From Cordylochernes scorpioides (taxonomy: Eukaryota; Arthropoda; Arachnida; Pseudoscorpiones; Chernetidae), in assembly GCA_030710605.1 (NCBI GenBank), contig CP092863.1:123845567-123909566 (forward strand): a stretch of 64,000 nucleotides of DNA, written 5' to 3'. This document shows positions 41,504-51,418 of the stretch, piece by piece; the stretch's first letter is position 1; the number at the start of each line of letters is the position of its first letter. A program made the position numbers and the translations under genes. The notes below the pieces were generated by a model. The model was not told the origin of the DNA. It saw only the letters and a program-made list of their open reading frames with translations, and did no database searches.

Positions 41504-42379
41504 TATCTTGAGAACGCAGCTTCTACGCAGGCTCTTCTTCATGATTATCTGAAAGATTCAAAAAAGAATGATAAAAGAAAAATCGATTGGTCAGAAGAGG
41601 CCAAGTTGCAGTTTGAAAGATGTAAACAAGACTTAGCAAGTGCTGCATTATTATGCTACCCCAACCCTGCACTTCCATTATCGCTCTGTACAGACGCATC
41701 TAATAATGCTATTGGTTCAGTTTTGCAGCAATGTGAAAATAGTTGTTGGAAGCCAATAGCATTCTTTTCGAAGAAGTTAAATAATGCTCAAAAGGTATAC
41801 AGTACCTATGATAGAGAATTACTTGGAATTTATTTGAGTATTAAAAAAATTAAATATATGTTGGAAGGAAGAGAATTCTATATATTCACTGATCATAAGC
41901 CATTAGTATATGCTTTCAAACAAAATAATGAAAAAGCTTCGCCAAGACAACAGAGACAGCTTCAATATATTTCACAATTTTCCACAGACATCCGGCATAT
42001 TAGTGGTAAAGAAAACATTGTTGCAGATACGTTGTCTAGAATAGAAACAGTTACAAGTATTGATTATGATAAAATTGCAGAGGAACAAAATAATAGTGAT
42101 GAATTACTTAATCTACGCAATGAAAATACATCGCTAAAATTTAAACAATATCCATTACAATCTGGCAAAATGCTTTGGTGTGATGTGTCAACAGAAAATA
42201 TAAGACCGTTTATTCCAGAAAAATTTCGAATTCAAATCTTTCATCAATTTCACGATTTAAATCATCCGGGTATAAAGGCTACAATTAATCAACTTAAATC
42301 AAAATTTATCTGGAAAGAAATAAAAAAGACGTTCGAAAATGGTTCCAGGCTTGCATTAATTGTCAAAAAACAAAGGTAA
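41504..42379 (+). CDS. Gypsy-like RNase H and integrase zinc region
   Basis: The frame includes RNase H motifs LCTDASNNAIGSVL (catalytic Asp), YSTYDRELLGIYL (Glu) and YIFTDHKPL (Asp). It then has HISGKENIVADTLSR, the standard end of Gypsy RNase H. The integrase H2C2 zinc region starts with FHDLNHPGIKATINQL. A shift near 42335 cuts off its second cysteine pair. Confidence 0.88.
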   Translation, partial: YLENAASTQALLHDYLKDSKKNDKRKIDWSEEAKLQFERCKQDLASAALLCYPNPALPLSLCTDASNNAIGSVLQQCENSCWKPIAFFSKKLNNAQKVYSTYDRELLGIYLSIKKIKYMLEGREFYIFTDHKPLVYAFKQNNEKASPRQQRQLQYISQFSTDIRHISGKENIVADTLSRIETVTSIDYDKIAEEQNNSDELLNLRNENTSLKFKQYPLQSGKMLWCDVSTENIRPFIPEKFRIQIFHQFHDLNHPGIKATINQLKSKFIWKEIKKTFENGSRLALIVKKQR

Positions 42380-43398
42380 CGAGGCACACAAAATCCCAAA
42401 TTGGTACATTTCAAGAGCCCGACGAAAGATTCAGTGTGATTCATATTGATTTAATTGGGCCACTACCTCCATCAAATGGAAAGTATTATTGCCTCACTTG
42501 CATTGACAGATATACGTCCTGGATGGAAGTGATACCCTTGGAGAACATAACATCTGAGAGTGTAGCCCTAGCCTTTTATAATAACTGGGTGTCAAGACTC
42601 GGAACTCCCTACACTATAGTTTCAGATCAGGGAAGACAATTTACATCTCAAGTATTCAAAGATCTTGCAGCTATATGCGGTACGAAACTGCTACATACTA
42701 CTCCTTACCATCCTCAAAGTAATGGTAAAATTGAACGTTTTAATCGGACACTTAAAACTGCTATTAAAGCTCATAATTCAGTCAAATGGACCGATTCTCT
42801 GCCGACAATACTTCTAGCGTCACGCGCTGCTATTCGAGAGGATACGGGTTTTTCAATATCACAGATGGTTTATGGAAAAACCATTAAATTACCTGGAGAA
42901 TTTTTTGAGAAGCCTGTAAGTCGAGTTGATTCCAGTTTATTTATATCGAACCTCATAGAGTATATGCATATGGTTAGACCAATAACAACGAATCACAATG
43001 TAACCAAAGTTATTTTTATCCATAAAGATTTATTTAAATCTGATCAAGTTTTCTCGAGAATCAATATAATTAGAAAGCCTTTAGAACCATATTACGAAGG
43101 ACCTTATCCAGTTCTTGAAAAATCTTATGAATTTTTTACGCTAAAAATTAAGAACAGGGAAGTGAAGATATCGATAGATCGATTAAAGCCCGCTTATATC
43201 TTGAGAACACTAGATCAACCTGCCAGCAGTGAAGATCCCATCATACCTGCCAGCAGAGAAGATCCCATCATACCTGCCAGCAGAGAAGATCCCATCATAC
43301 CTGCCAGCAGAGAAGATCCCATCATACCTGCCAGCAGAGAAGATCCCATCATACCTGCCAGCAGTGAAGATCCCATCGGGCCTTCCAGTAAACCGTAA
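42380..43398 (+). CDS. Gypsy-like integrase core with repeated tail
   Basis: The frame open to 43398 carries the DDE core: HIDLIGPLPP (Asp), VSDQGRQFTS (Asp) and HPQSNGKIERFNRTL (Glu), with usual spacing. After a basic C-terminal domain, about seven near-identical 9-residue units (EDPIIPASR, 27-bp DNA repeat, 43225-43385) precede the stop. The repeat is not part of the standard integrase. Confidence 0.9.
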
Positions 43399-43520
43399 CC
43401 ATCTAAGCCTGGGGTGCGGTTCGAATTGCCAAAGGAGACCCGCAGCGGAAGACGGATAAAAACTCCTTCCAGGTACAATGAGTCTATTGGACGTGACTTC
43501 CGTCACTGGAAGGGGAGTGA

Positions 43521-44157
43521 TGTAGCGGCTCCCATATATTAACATTAATATCATATTAATTGTTGTCATATCAATACAATAAAATAATTATACATCATTT
43601 TAAATATAAAACATAAATCATATAAAATGTAAATATTTATCTATAATATATCAAACACATATATCTAACATTATATAATCTAGAAATGATTTTTGACCAC
43701 ACACATATATACAAAAAATAAACTTTAACGTGTAATATACACCAATTTAACCCTTCTGATAATTTGTATAAATAAATGTAATTAAAAGTTGATTTTACAA
43801 TAAATAATTTGTTAATGACTCCGCTTATAAATCTATGCCGCCCACATAAATTGGTGAGCCGCTTATTTAAAATATAAACTTTAACGAACATTTGCAAGCA
43901 ATCAAACAAGAATTTCAATTTGATCAAAAGTGAAAAATAAAATTACTCATAATATCAAATTATAAATATTTAAGAAATACATATTAAATATTTATATTTA
44001 AAACAAAAAATATAACATATTTCGCAATATTTAAAAACAACGAAAACGTACATCGTTTGGTATTTAATTCAAGGCAAATTTTCAACTTAAAACAAAATCG
44101 CTATCAAATATAATTTTAAGAAATTATTTATGTGGATTGTCGTTATTAACCACAACA
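43521..44157 (+). repeat. 3' LTR of Gypsy-like element
   Basis: 637 bp matching 38334-38970. Purine tract GGAAGGGGAGTGA lies directly upstream, TATG directly downstream. Confidence 0.92.
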
Positions 44158-44161
44158 TATG

Positions 44162-45394
44162 TATAGGTATTCATAGCTTCAGCCCAAAATTTTATTGGTA
44201 ATCCAGATTCTATTAATAGGGCTCTTGTTCCTTCTATTAGGCTTCTGTTAGCTCTTTCACATCTTCCATTTTGAGCAGGGGAAAAAAGGTAGTTCTTTGA
44301 TGTTCTATTCCTTTCCTTTTCAGATAGGATTCCAATTCTTGGTTGTTGAATTCAGTACCATTATCACTCCTGAATTTTTTAATCCTTTTATTGGTGGTGT
44401 TCTCTATATATTCTATAAATTCTTTAAGTATTTCTTGAGTTTCTAATTTTGCTTTTAAGAATCTAGTGAATAATTTCCTTGAATAGTCATCTACTATAGC
44501 AAGAATAAATCTTGCTTTACCAATAGATTCTTCTTTTATGGGCCCAATTAAATCAATATGCAAAAGTTCTAATGATTGTGAGGTTTGAATTTTTTCAATT
44601 CTTTTAAAAGGTTTTCTTGAGTATTTAGATTTAATACATGTAATGCAATCATTTAAGTTTTCTTTAGATATGCAATCAAATTTGTATACTAAGTTTTTGT
44701 TTTTCATTAAAGTCATGTAATTTTCATTAGGGTGGCCCAATCTTTTATGCCAAATATCCCAATTAACTTTGGAGACTTTATCTTCTTCATCCCTTGAACC
44801 AGAGGAGTTTATTATATAAAAATCATCAATTTTTGGAGCTTCCAATATGACTTGATCCTTGAAATCTATTATAGTACATTTGTCTTTGCTAAAAATTATT
44901 CTTTGGTAGTATTGTACTAATTTTCCTACAGACAACAAATTTCCTTTGATTTGTGGAACAAATAGTACATCTTTGAGGATAAGTAAATTTTCTTCTTTTG
45001 TTTTGATTTTCACATTTCCTATAGCTTTGGATTCAATTTGAGTGTCATCAACAAGGATTATTTTCTTTTCCTTATTTTCTGAATCTTTTAAAAGTTCAAA
45101 ACAGGATGTCATATGGCTTGTAGCACCACTATCAATTATCCATTCCTGTTCACTCTTTTCTTGATTTTTGGCTATCAGACAATTTGCTGCCTTTTCATTA
45201 TGTGAATTTCCAGTTTGTTTCTGCTGATTTCCAAATTTAGGTTTATAGCCACTTGTGCTGGGTTTGTTAAGATCTTCTCTTCTATTATTATTGCCTTTAT
45301 TTTTTGGATTATGCCAGCAGTCGTTAGCTTTGTGTCCTCTTTTGTTACAGATATAACACTCAGGCTTATATTTAAATTTATTTTTTGGATACAA
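44162..45394 (-). CDS. Copia-like protease and integrase
   Basis: From the N-terminus: nucleocapsid knuckle CYICNKRGHKANDC (residues 13-26 of the open frame), protease WIIDSGATSHMT, GAG-pre-integrase WDIWHKRLGHPNENYM, integrase zinc region and core HIDLIGPI (Asp), VDDYSRKLF and FRSDNGTEF (Asp). A shift near 44280 leads into the frame with the catalytic Glu region, which runs to the Gypsy insertion. Confidence 0.88.
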
Positions 45395-45991
45395 TTTCTT
45401 TGATTCACTTTGTGATGCTTTATATGCAGATGAGGATGAAAAATCTTTCTCATGGTACCTTTCTTGATACAGGGAAACTGTGATTTAATATCTGTAAGTG
45501 TAGGATTATTCATAGTATTTATTTGCGTGGCAATAATATTGTATTTTTGTGGCAGGCCTTTAATTACCGAATAGATAAATTCTTCATCATCTATGGTGGC
45601 TCCCATAATTCTGGCATTTTCTAATAATTTTTCTGATCTATATATGAAGGTAGTCTTTCCAACTTTCTTCAGGATACATCCGAAGACGAGAAACATTATT
45701 CCGTGCCTCAATACTTTTTAATGTCTCCTTCATATCTTTTGGTTAAGGATGCCCATATTTGTTTTGATGTTTTGCATGAGAATCTGTCATGGCACAAGTT
45801 ATAATACCTTTTGCTTGTGAGTCTTTTATTTTCCATTTTTGTCTTTCTGTTTCTTCTCCTGGAGGATCTTCAATCAAAAAATTGATCAAATCTTTGCTTT
45901 CTAAAATCGATTCAACCCTATATTTCCAACTTGGAAAATTATCACCATCAAATTTTGCAATTGGTATTTCGTTCATTTTATTTTCCAACAA
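45175..45991 (-). CDS. Copia-like gag, frameshifted
   Basis: 45743-45991 begins MLENKMNEIPIAKFDGDNFP, the usual Copia gag start (F.G.NF..W). After a shift near 45730, the frame 45175-45711 carries a UBN2-like gag segment with DDEEFIYSVIKGLPQKY. A further shift near 45430 leads to the knuckle in the pol frame. Confidence 0.8.
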
Positions 45992-46144
45992 TTTTCAGTT
46001 TATATTGAATATTAAAAGGAAAAAACAATATTTTGTTGAAGATTTTCTCTAGAAAACAAAATTTATTTTGCTTTACGCATAAATACCGATTAGGCTTAAG
46101 TCGTCTGCTATTATTTCCTTTTATTAGAATATTCAATAAACCAC

Positions 46145-46158
46145 GCTCTGCTACCAAT
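46145..46158 (-). promoter_or_regulatory. Primer-binding site, tRNA-iMet type
   Basis: TTGGTAGCAGAGCG on the minus strand directly after the 5' LTR. This is complementary to the initiator tRNA-Met 3' end, as in many Copia elements. Confidence 0.85.
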
Positions 46159-46387
46159 TGTGTTAATTTGGGTTGAATTAAAAAGATAAACCCTTTTTAT
46201 ATCATTATTTTATTTAAGATCCAATTTAAAAACAGGAAAAGAACAAAAGTATATTATAAACTTCTTCTAACTTGTAAACAAGAAGTTTATAATATATTTT
46301 TGTTCTTTTCCTGTTTTTAAATTGGATCTTAAATAAAATAATGATATAAAAAGGGTTTATCTTTTTAATTCAACCCAAATTAACACA
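46159..46387 (-). repeat. Palindromic 5' LTR of Copia-like element
   Basis: 229 bp, TG to CA. The 108-bp halves (46159-46266 and 46280-46387) are inverted copies with one mismatch seen, around a 13-bp centre. The outer ends coincide with the LTR ends defined by the primer site and the TSD. Confidence 0.85.
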
Positions 46388-46394
46388 TTTACCC

Positions 46395-46452
46395 GACTGT
46401 AGATGTAACAACGGTGATCCTTAGGTAGCTGGTTCAAATCCGGCTTGAGGGA
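46395..46452 (+). pseudogene. tRNA-Tyr 3' half within Helitron
   Basis: From GACTGTAG through the intron-like segment to GGTTCAAATCCGGCTTGAGG, matching the 3' part of the tRNA at 51707-51794. The 5' half is replaced by the Helitron 3' end. Confidence 0.85.
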
Positions 46453-46533
46453 GCCGGCGAGCACGTGACCTCCCTGTGCGCGCGCATCCATGACAGAGGC
46501 CGATGAGGAAAGACGGTCGTGACTATATATATA

Positions 46534-46849
46534 CTAGACGAATGACCCGGGCAACGCCCGTGTTTTACCCGATTGAATGTTTTTATTCCAATACTATTTG
46601 TTACAATTATAAATTGGAGCCGTGGATGTCACTCTTGTGAAACGTCCCGCTCCAAACTTTACATGTACATTAGGTCAGCTGGTATTACCCCTCATTTTCA
46701 CCGCTAGAGGCGCGAGCGAATTGACTTTTTGTAAATATACATAATTATAAAGATAGAAGCTTCTATAGAAGATAATGATCATAATGATGATGCGCGCGCA
46801 TCCGTGACATGAGGAATTGAGGAAAGACGGTCGTGACTATATATATTAA
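46534..46849 (-). mobile_element. Non-autonomous Helitron, 316 bp
   Basis: CTAG at 46534-46537 and 5' end near 46849. Same body as 13449-13768, including TCATTTTCACCGCTAGAGGC. It abuts Helitrons on both sides. Confidence 0.78.
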
Positions 46850-47385
46850 CTAGACGAATGGCCCGGGCAACGCCCGGGTTTTACCCGAGTGCGTATATAT
46901 TTTAAAAATGTTTTAATTAAAATACTATTCGTTACAATTATAAATTGGCGCCGTGGATGTCTCTCTTGTGAAACGTCCCGCCCCAAACTGTGTGTGTCTT
47001 GAAAATATAAAAATAAAAATGTGAACGGAAAAATATGTCCAGGGTAGCCTAGTGGTCATGGCATCTGCCCGGTAAGCGGAAGGTCGTGGGTTCGATTCCC
47101 ATCCCTTGACACTTTTTTTATTTTATCCATTCTGACCAAAATCTATCCGTGAACTTCACACAGTGAACTTCACACAGAGAGAATAAGGCAATTATATAAG
47201 TAGATAATCCAAATTGTGCCTTATCACACACTATTTTTTATTTGGCCTTATTACCTTGTCTTTATAATAAATGATGACGTAATGCCGGCGGCGCGCGCCC
47301 GTTGGCTGCCGGCGAGCACGTGACCTCCCTGTGCGCGCGCATCCGTGACAGAACCGGCCCATGACGGTCGTGACTATATATATGG
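46850..47385 (-). mobile_element. Helitron carrying a tRNA-like gene
   Basis: CTAG at 46850-46853 and hairpin GGGCGTTGCCCGGG. The body matches other copies up to about 47010, then a tRNA-like unit, then the common GCGCGCGCATCC / GACGGTCGTGAC 5' end near 47375. Confidence 0.65.
47037..47111 (+). tRNA. tRNA-like gene, anticodon loop CCGGTAA
   Basis: A 75-nt cloverleaf: acceptor GTCCAGG/CCTTGAC (one mismatch), D arm, loop CCGGTAA, T arm GTGGGTTCGATTCCCAT, then an oligo-T terminator. By position the anticodon is GGT (Thr), but residue 33 is C instead of T. It is best called a tRNA-derived sequence of uncertain function. Confidence 0.55.
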
Positions 47386-47693
47386 ATAATAATAATAATA
47401 TAATAATAATAATATAATAATAATAATAATTATTATTATTATTATTATTATCATTAGATAATGATCATAATGATGATGCGCGCGCATCCGTGACAGAACC
47501 GGCCGGCCCATGACGGTCGTGACTATATATGTTGATGGATAATAATAATAATATAATAATAATAATAATTATTATTATTATTATTATCATTAGATAATGA
47601 TAATGATCATAATGATGATGCGCGCGCATCCGTGACAGGACCGGCCGGCCGGCCGGCCAGCTGGCCCATGACGGTCGTGACTATATATGTTGA
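47386..47693 (-). repeat. Two tandem Helitron 5'-end units
   Basis: Two units of about 150-158 bp (47386-47535, 47536-47693). Each has an (AAT)n palindromic core, GATGATGCGCGCGCATCC, GGCCGG repeats and GACGGTCGTGACTATATATG, ending at TTGA. No CTAG ends, so these are 5' ends without 3' partners. Confidence 0.75.
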
Positions 47694-47696
47694 TAT

Positions 47697-48549
47697 TTAC
47701 TCTTCATTGTTGGCTTTTTATCTTACATTCATTCTTCAAGGTTGGCTTTTTATATTACATTCACTTTTCATTGTTGGCTTTTTATCTTACATTCACTCTG
47801 TTGGCTTTTTATATTACATTTACTCTTCATTGTTGACCTTTTATCTTACATTCACTCTTCATTGTTGGCTTTTTATATTATATTTACTCTTCATTGTTGG
47901 CTTTTTATCTTACATTTATTCTTCATTGTTGGCTTTTTATATTATATTTACTCTTCATTGTTGGCTTTTTATCTTACATTTATTCTTCATTGTTGGCTTT
48001 TTATATTACATTCACTCTTCATTGTTGGCTTTTTATCTTACATTCATTCTTCATTGTTGGCTTTTTATATTACATTTACTCTTCATTGTTGGCTTTTTAT
48101 CTTACATTCACTCTTCATTGTTGGCTTTTTATATTATATTTACTCTTCATTGTTGGCTTTTTATATTACATTTACTCTTCATTGTTGGCTTTTTATCTTA
48201 CATTCATTCTTCATTGTTGGCTTTTTATATCATATTTACTCTTCATTGTTGGCTTTTTATCTGACATTCATTCTTCATTGTTGGCTTTTTATATTATATT
48301 TACTCTTCATTGTTGGCTTTTTATCTTACATTTATTCTTCATTGTTGGCTTTTTATATTATATTTACTCTTCATTGTTGGCTTTTTATCTTACATTTATT
48401 CTTCATTGTTGGCTTTTTATATTACATTTACGCTTTATTGTTGGCTTTTTATCTTACATTCATTCTTCATTGTTGGCTTTTTATATCATATTTACTCTTC
48501 ATTGTTGGCTTTTTATCTTACATTCATTCTTCATTGTTGGCTTTTTATA
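47697..48549 (+). repeat. 32-bp minisatellite, block 1
   Basis: About 26 copies of TCTTCATTGTTGGCTTTTTA plus 12 variable bases. The unit lacks stops in all three + frames and 32 is not a multiple of 3, so all frames stay open; the 210-277-codon ORFs here are artefacts. The array abuts Helitron ends on both sides. Confidence 0.95.
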
Positions 48550-48629
48550 TGATGATGATGCGCGCGCATCCGTGACATGAGGAATTGATGACATGACGGT
48601 GGAAAGACGGTCGCGACTATATATGTTGA
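48550..48629 (-). repeat. Helitron 5'-end unit next to minisatellite
   Basis: GATGATGCGCGCGCATCC to GTTGA. On the minus strand its TC start at 48629 directly follows the CTAG of the next Helitron at 48630. Confidence 0.75.
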
Positions 48630-49290
48630 CTAGACGAATGGCCCGGGCAACGCCCGGGTTTTACCCGAGTGCGTATATATTTTAAAAACGTTTTAATTCA
48701 AATACTATTCGTTACAATTATAAATTGGCGCCATGGATGTCACTCTTGTGAAACGTCGCGTTCCAAACTGTGTGTTTTTAAAACGTTTTAATTAAAATAC
48801 TATTCGTTACAATTATAAATTGGCGCCGTGGATGTCTCTCTTGTGAAACGTCCCGCCCCAAACTGTGTGTGTCTTGAAAATATAAAAATAAAAATGTGAA
48901 TTTTCATAAAGATTATATCATGTCGATTTTTTTTTTTTTTTTTTTTTGCATTTCACCTACTAAATCGATAGAGATAATTACATTTGCAACATGAACTTAG
49001 GTATATTGACTAAATAGAAAACTGCATAGTAATAAAGATCATTTTTTAAAGGCACCATATCGTTTTTTTTTTCAATAAAATCGAAACAAAAATTAACGAT
49101 AAATAACGATAATTGCCTTAAAAAGAAATTGCCTTAAAAAAAAAAGAAACATTCGCGGTGATTTTGTCTTGCATTCGTTTATACAATTATTATATACGAA
49201 TGACCCGGGCAACGCCCGGGTTTTACCCGATTAAATGCTTTTGTTCAAATACTATTCGTTACAATTATAAATTGGCGCCGTGGATGTCAT
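48630..49290 (-). mobile_element. Helitron 3' end plus duplicated bodies
   Basis: CTAG at 48630-48633 and the hairpin are intact. The TTCGTTACAATTATAAATTGG segment occurs three times, at 48707, 48801 and 49255. A second 3' end at 49195-49220 has lost its CTAG. The part between is AT-rich. The 5' end is not defined. Confidence 0.6.
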
Positions 49291-49460
49291 TCTTGTATAA
49301 TATATAAATGAGTAAAACGAAAATTGAAATTATACCGCGAATGTTTCTTTTATAAAAATCGAAATTTATTTTCAAAGAGAAATAGCGACATTTCTAACTT
49401 TGAGGATGAGGTATGGAAAGGTGAAACATGAAGAGTAATGGCGAACGGAAAAATAAAAAG

Positions 49461-49535
49461 TGTCCAGGGGCGGGAATCGAACCCACACCCTTCTGCTTAC
49501 CGGGCAGGTGCCTTGTCCACTCGGCTACCCTGGAC
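49461..49535 (-). tRNA. tRNA-like gene, copy 1
   Basis: 75 nt. Perfect 7-bp acceptor GTCCAGG/CCTGGAC, D arm GCCGAGTGGACAAGGC, anticodon arm with loop CCGGTAA (GGT by position, C33), T arm GTGGGTTCGATTCCCGC. It is better preserved than 47037-47111. C33 is unusual for a working tRNA. Confidence 0.6.
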
Positions 49536-49751
49536 GTATTTTTCCGTTCGTAACTAATACTTAAAGTAACATTTAAAATACAATATAACGCGGCTGATGA
49601 TTGTAAAACGAAAATTGAAATTATACCGCGAATGTTTCTTTTATAAAAATCGAAATTTATTTTCAAAGAGAAATAGCGACATTTCTAACTTTGAGGATGA
49701 GGTATGGAAAGGTGAAACATGAAGAGTAATGGCGAACGGAAAAATAAAAAG

Positions 49752-49826
49752 TGTCCAGGGGCGGGAATCGAACCCACACCCTTCTGCTTACCGGGCAGGT
49801 GCCTTGTCCACTCGGCTACCCTGGAC
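49752..49826 (-). tRNA. tRNA-like gene, copy 2
   Basis: Identical to 49461-49535, one 291-bp period away. Confidence 0.6.
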
Positions 49827-50042
49827 GTATTTTTCCGTTCGTAACTAATACTTAAAGTAACATTTAAAATACAATATAACGCGGCTGATGATTGTAAAAC
49901 GAAAATTGAAATTATACCGCGAATGTTTCTTTTATAAAAATCGAAATTTATTTTCAAAGAGAAATAGCGACATTTCTAACTTTGAGGATGAGGTATGGAA
50001 AGGTGAAACATGAAGAGTAATGGCGAACGGAAAAATAAAAAG

Positions 50043-50100
50043 TGTCCAGGGGCGGGAATCGAACCCACACCCTTCTGCTTACAGGGCAGGTGCCTTGTCC
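50043..50100 (-). pseudogene. tRNA-like gene, copy 3, truncated
   Basis: Lacks the acceptor 5' strand and part of the D arm; a C-to-A change lies in the anticodon region. It is broken where an inverted segment begins. Confidence 0.8.
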
Positions 50101-50264
50101 GCCATTACTCTTCATTTTTCACCTTTCCATACCTCATCCTCAAAGTTAGAAATGTCGCTATTTCTCTTTGAAAATAAATTTCGATTTTTATAAAAAGAAA
50201 CATTCGCGGTATAATTTCAATTTTCGTTTTACAATCATCAGCCGCGTTATATTGTATTTTAAAT
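50101..50264 (+). repeat. Inverted piece of the 291-bp unit
   Basis: Begins GCCATTACTCTTCAT and runs through the reverse complement of the unit start into the end of a preceding unit. With 49894-50100 it forms a large hairpin. Confidence 0.85.
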
Positions 50265-50301
50265 ATAAATGAGTTTTAAAAATTGTAAAAAAAAAAAAAA
50301 A

Positions 50302-50372
50302 TGCATCGGCCGGGAATCGAACCCGGGCCGCCCGCGTGGCAGGCGAGCATTCTACCACTGAACCACCGATGG
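50302..50372 (-). tRNA. tRNA-Gly (GCC)
   Basis: 71 nt on the minus strand. D arm GGTTCAGTGGTAGAATGC, anticodon stem-loop CTCGCCTGCCACGCGGG with anticodon GCC, T arm CCCGGGTTCGATTCCCGG, and a downstream T-run as Pol III terminator. It follows the standard animal tRNA-Gly-GCC except for C instead of G at position 1, which unpairs the first acceptor pair. It may be functional or a fresh pseudogene. Confidence 0.85.
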
Positions 50373-50440
50373 TTATGAAAAATCCCATCCGTGAGCTTCA
50401 AACAGACAAACAGACAGAATAAGGCAAATATATAAGTAGA

Positions 50441-51195
50441 TTCACTCTTCATTGTTGGCTTTTTATCTTACATTCACTCTGTTGGCTTTTTATATTACAT
50501 TTACTCTTCATTGTTGACTTTTTATCTTACATTCACTCTTCATTGTTGGCTTTTTATATTATATTTACTCTTCATTGTTGGCTTTATATCTTACATTCAT
50601 TCTTCATTGTTGGCTTTTTATATTACATTCACTCTTCATTGTTGGCTTTTTATCTTACATTCATTCTTCATTGTTGGCTTTTTATATTACATTTACTCTT
50701 CATTGTTGGCTTTTTATCTTACATTCACTCTTCATTGTTGGCTTTTATATTATATTTACTCTTCATTGTTGGCTTTTTATCTTACATTTATTCTTCATTG
50801 TTGGCTTTTTATATTACATTTACTCTTCATTGTTGGCTTTTTATCTTACATTCATTCTTCATTGTTGGCTTTTTATATCATATTTACTCTTCATTGTTGG
50901 CTTTTTATCTGACATTCATTCTTCATTGTTGGCTTTTTATATTATATTTACTCTTCATTGTTGGCTTTTTATCTTACATTTATTCTTCATTGTTGGCTTT
51001 TTATATTTACTCTTCATTGTTGGCTTTTTATCTTACATTTATTCTTCATTGTTGGCTTTTTATATTACATTTACTCTTTATTGTTGGCTTTTTATCTTAC
51101 ATTCATTCTTCATTGTTGGCTTTTTATATCATATTTACTCTTCATTGTTGGCTTTTTATCTTACATTCATTCTTCATTGTTGGCTTTTTATATTA
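50441..51195 (+). repeat. 32-bp minisatellite, block 2
   Basis: About 23 copies of the unit seen at 47697-48549, with the same two alternating variants. Stop-free in three frames, again giving false ORFs. It ends, like block 1, at GATGATGCGCGCGCATCC. Confidence 0.95.
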
Positions 51196-51199
51196 TACT

Positions 51200-51418
51200 A
51201 ATGATGATGCGCGCGCATCCGTGACATGAGGAACTGAGGAATTGAGGACATGACGGTGGAAAGACGGTCGTGACTATATATATTAATAATAATAATAATA
51301 TAATAATAATAATAATTATTATTATTATCATTAGATAATGATAATGATCATAATGATGATGCGCGCGCATCCGTGACATGAGGAATTGAGGAAAGACGGT
51401 CGTGACTATATATGTTGA
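51200..51418 (-). repeat. Tandem Helitron 5'-end units
   Basis: Two units: 51200-51285, and 51286-51418 with the (AAT)n core. The second ends at GTTGA (51418). Confidence 0.72.

Larger units (their letters stand above)
38334..44157 (+). mobile_element. Gypsy-like LTR retrotransposon with nested Helitron
   Basis: Plus-strand element: 5' LTR, gag, protease, RT, RNase H, integrase, purine tract GGAAGGGGAG, 3' LTR. It is flanked by TATG and inserted in a Copia integrase gene. The RT/RNase H region is split by a 510-bp Helitron. Frame breaks lie in gag (39049, 39292), near 39700, at 40486 and near 42335. The LTRs are nearly identical, so this copy decayed little in time but is defective, perhaps already at insertion. 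Confidence 0.92.
38171..46387 (-). mobile_element. Copia-like retrotransposon, deleted 3' half
   Basis: Minus-strand element with TSD TTTAC (38166-38170 and 46388-46392). It has a 5' LTR (46159-46387), a tRNA-iMet-type primer site, gag, protease, integrase, and at 38171-38329 a last scrap of integrase. Reverse transcriptase, RNase H and nearly all of the 3' LTR are deleted; only about 10 terminal LTR bases (TGTGTTAATT) remain at 38171. A Gypsy element is inserted within the integrase region. Confidence 0.85.
38136..46533 (-). mobile_element. Helitron hosting the Copia/Gypsy nest
   Basis: 3' end on the minus strand: hairpin GGGCGTTGCCCGGG, TCATTCGG, CTAG (38136-38139). After the Copia insertion the body resumes at 46388 with a tRNA-Tyr 3' half, GCGCGCGCATCC and GACGGTCGTGACTATA near 46530. 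The uninterrupted relative at 51419-51620 shows the same order. Without insertions it is about 180 bp. Confidence 0.78.
49312..50100 (-). repeat. 291-bp tandem repeat with tRNA-like gene
   Basis: Units 49312-49602 and 49603-49893 are identical by eye; a third (49894-50100) is cut short inside its tRNA. Each holds one tRNA-like gene on the minus strand and flanks (GAACGGAAAAATA) like those of the copy at 47037. Confidence 0.93.

Noticed and set aside
43210-43569. Minus-strand ORFs across the integrase tail
   Set aside because: Antisense of the 27-bp coding repeat, with no independent support.
47632-48580. Overlapping ORFs of 210-277 codons with repeated hydrophobic residues
   Set aside because: They arise from a stop-free 32-bp minisatellite and exist in all three frames with the same cyclic residues.
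49394-49957. Two identical 90-codon minus-strand ORFs
   Set aside because: They span tRNA-like genes and AT-rich flanks of the 291-bp tandem unit; the identity comes from duplication.
50511-51229. Further ORFs of 133-228 codons of the same kind
   Set aside because: Same minisatellite, second block; no independent coding evidence.
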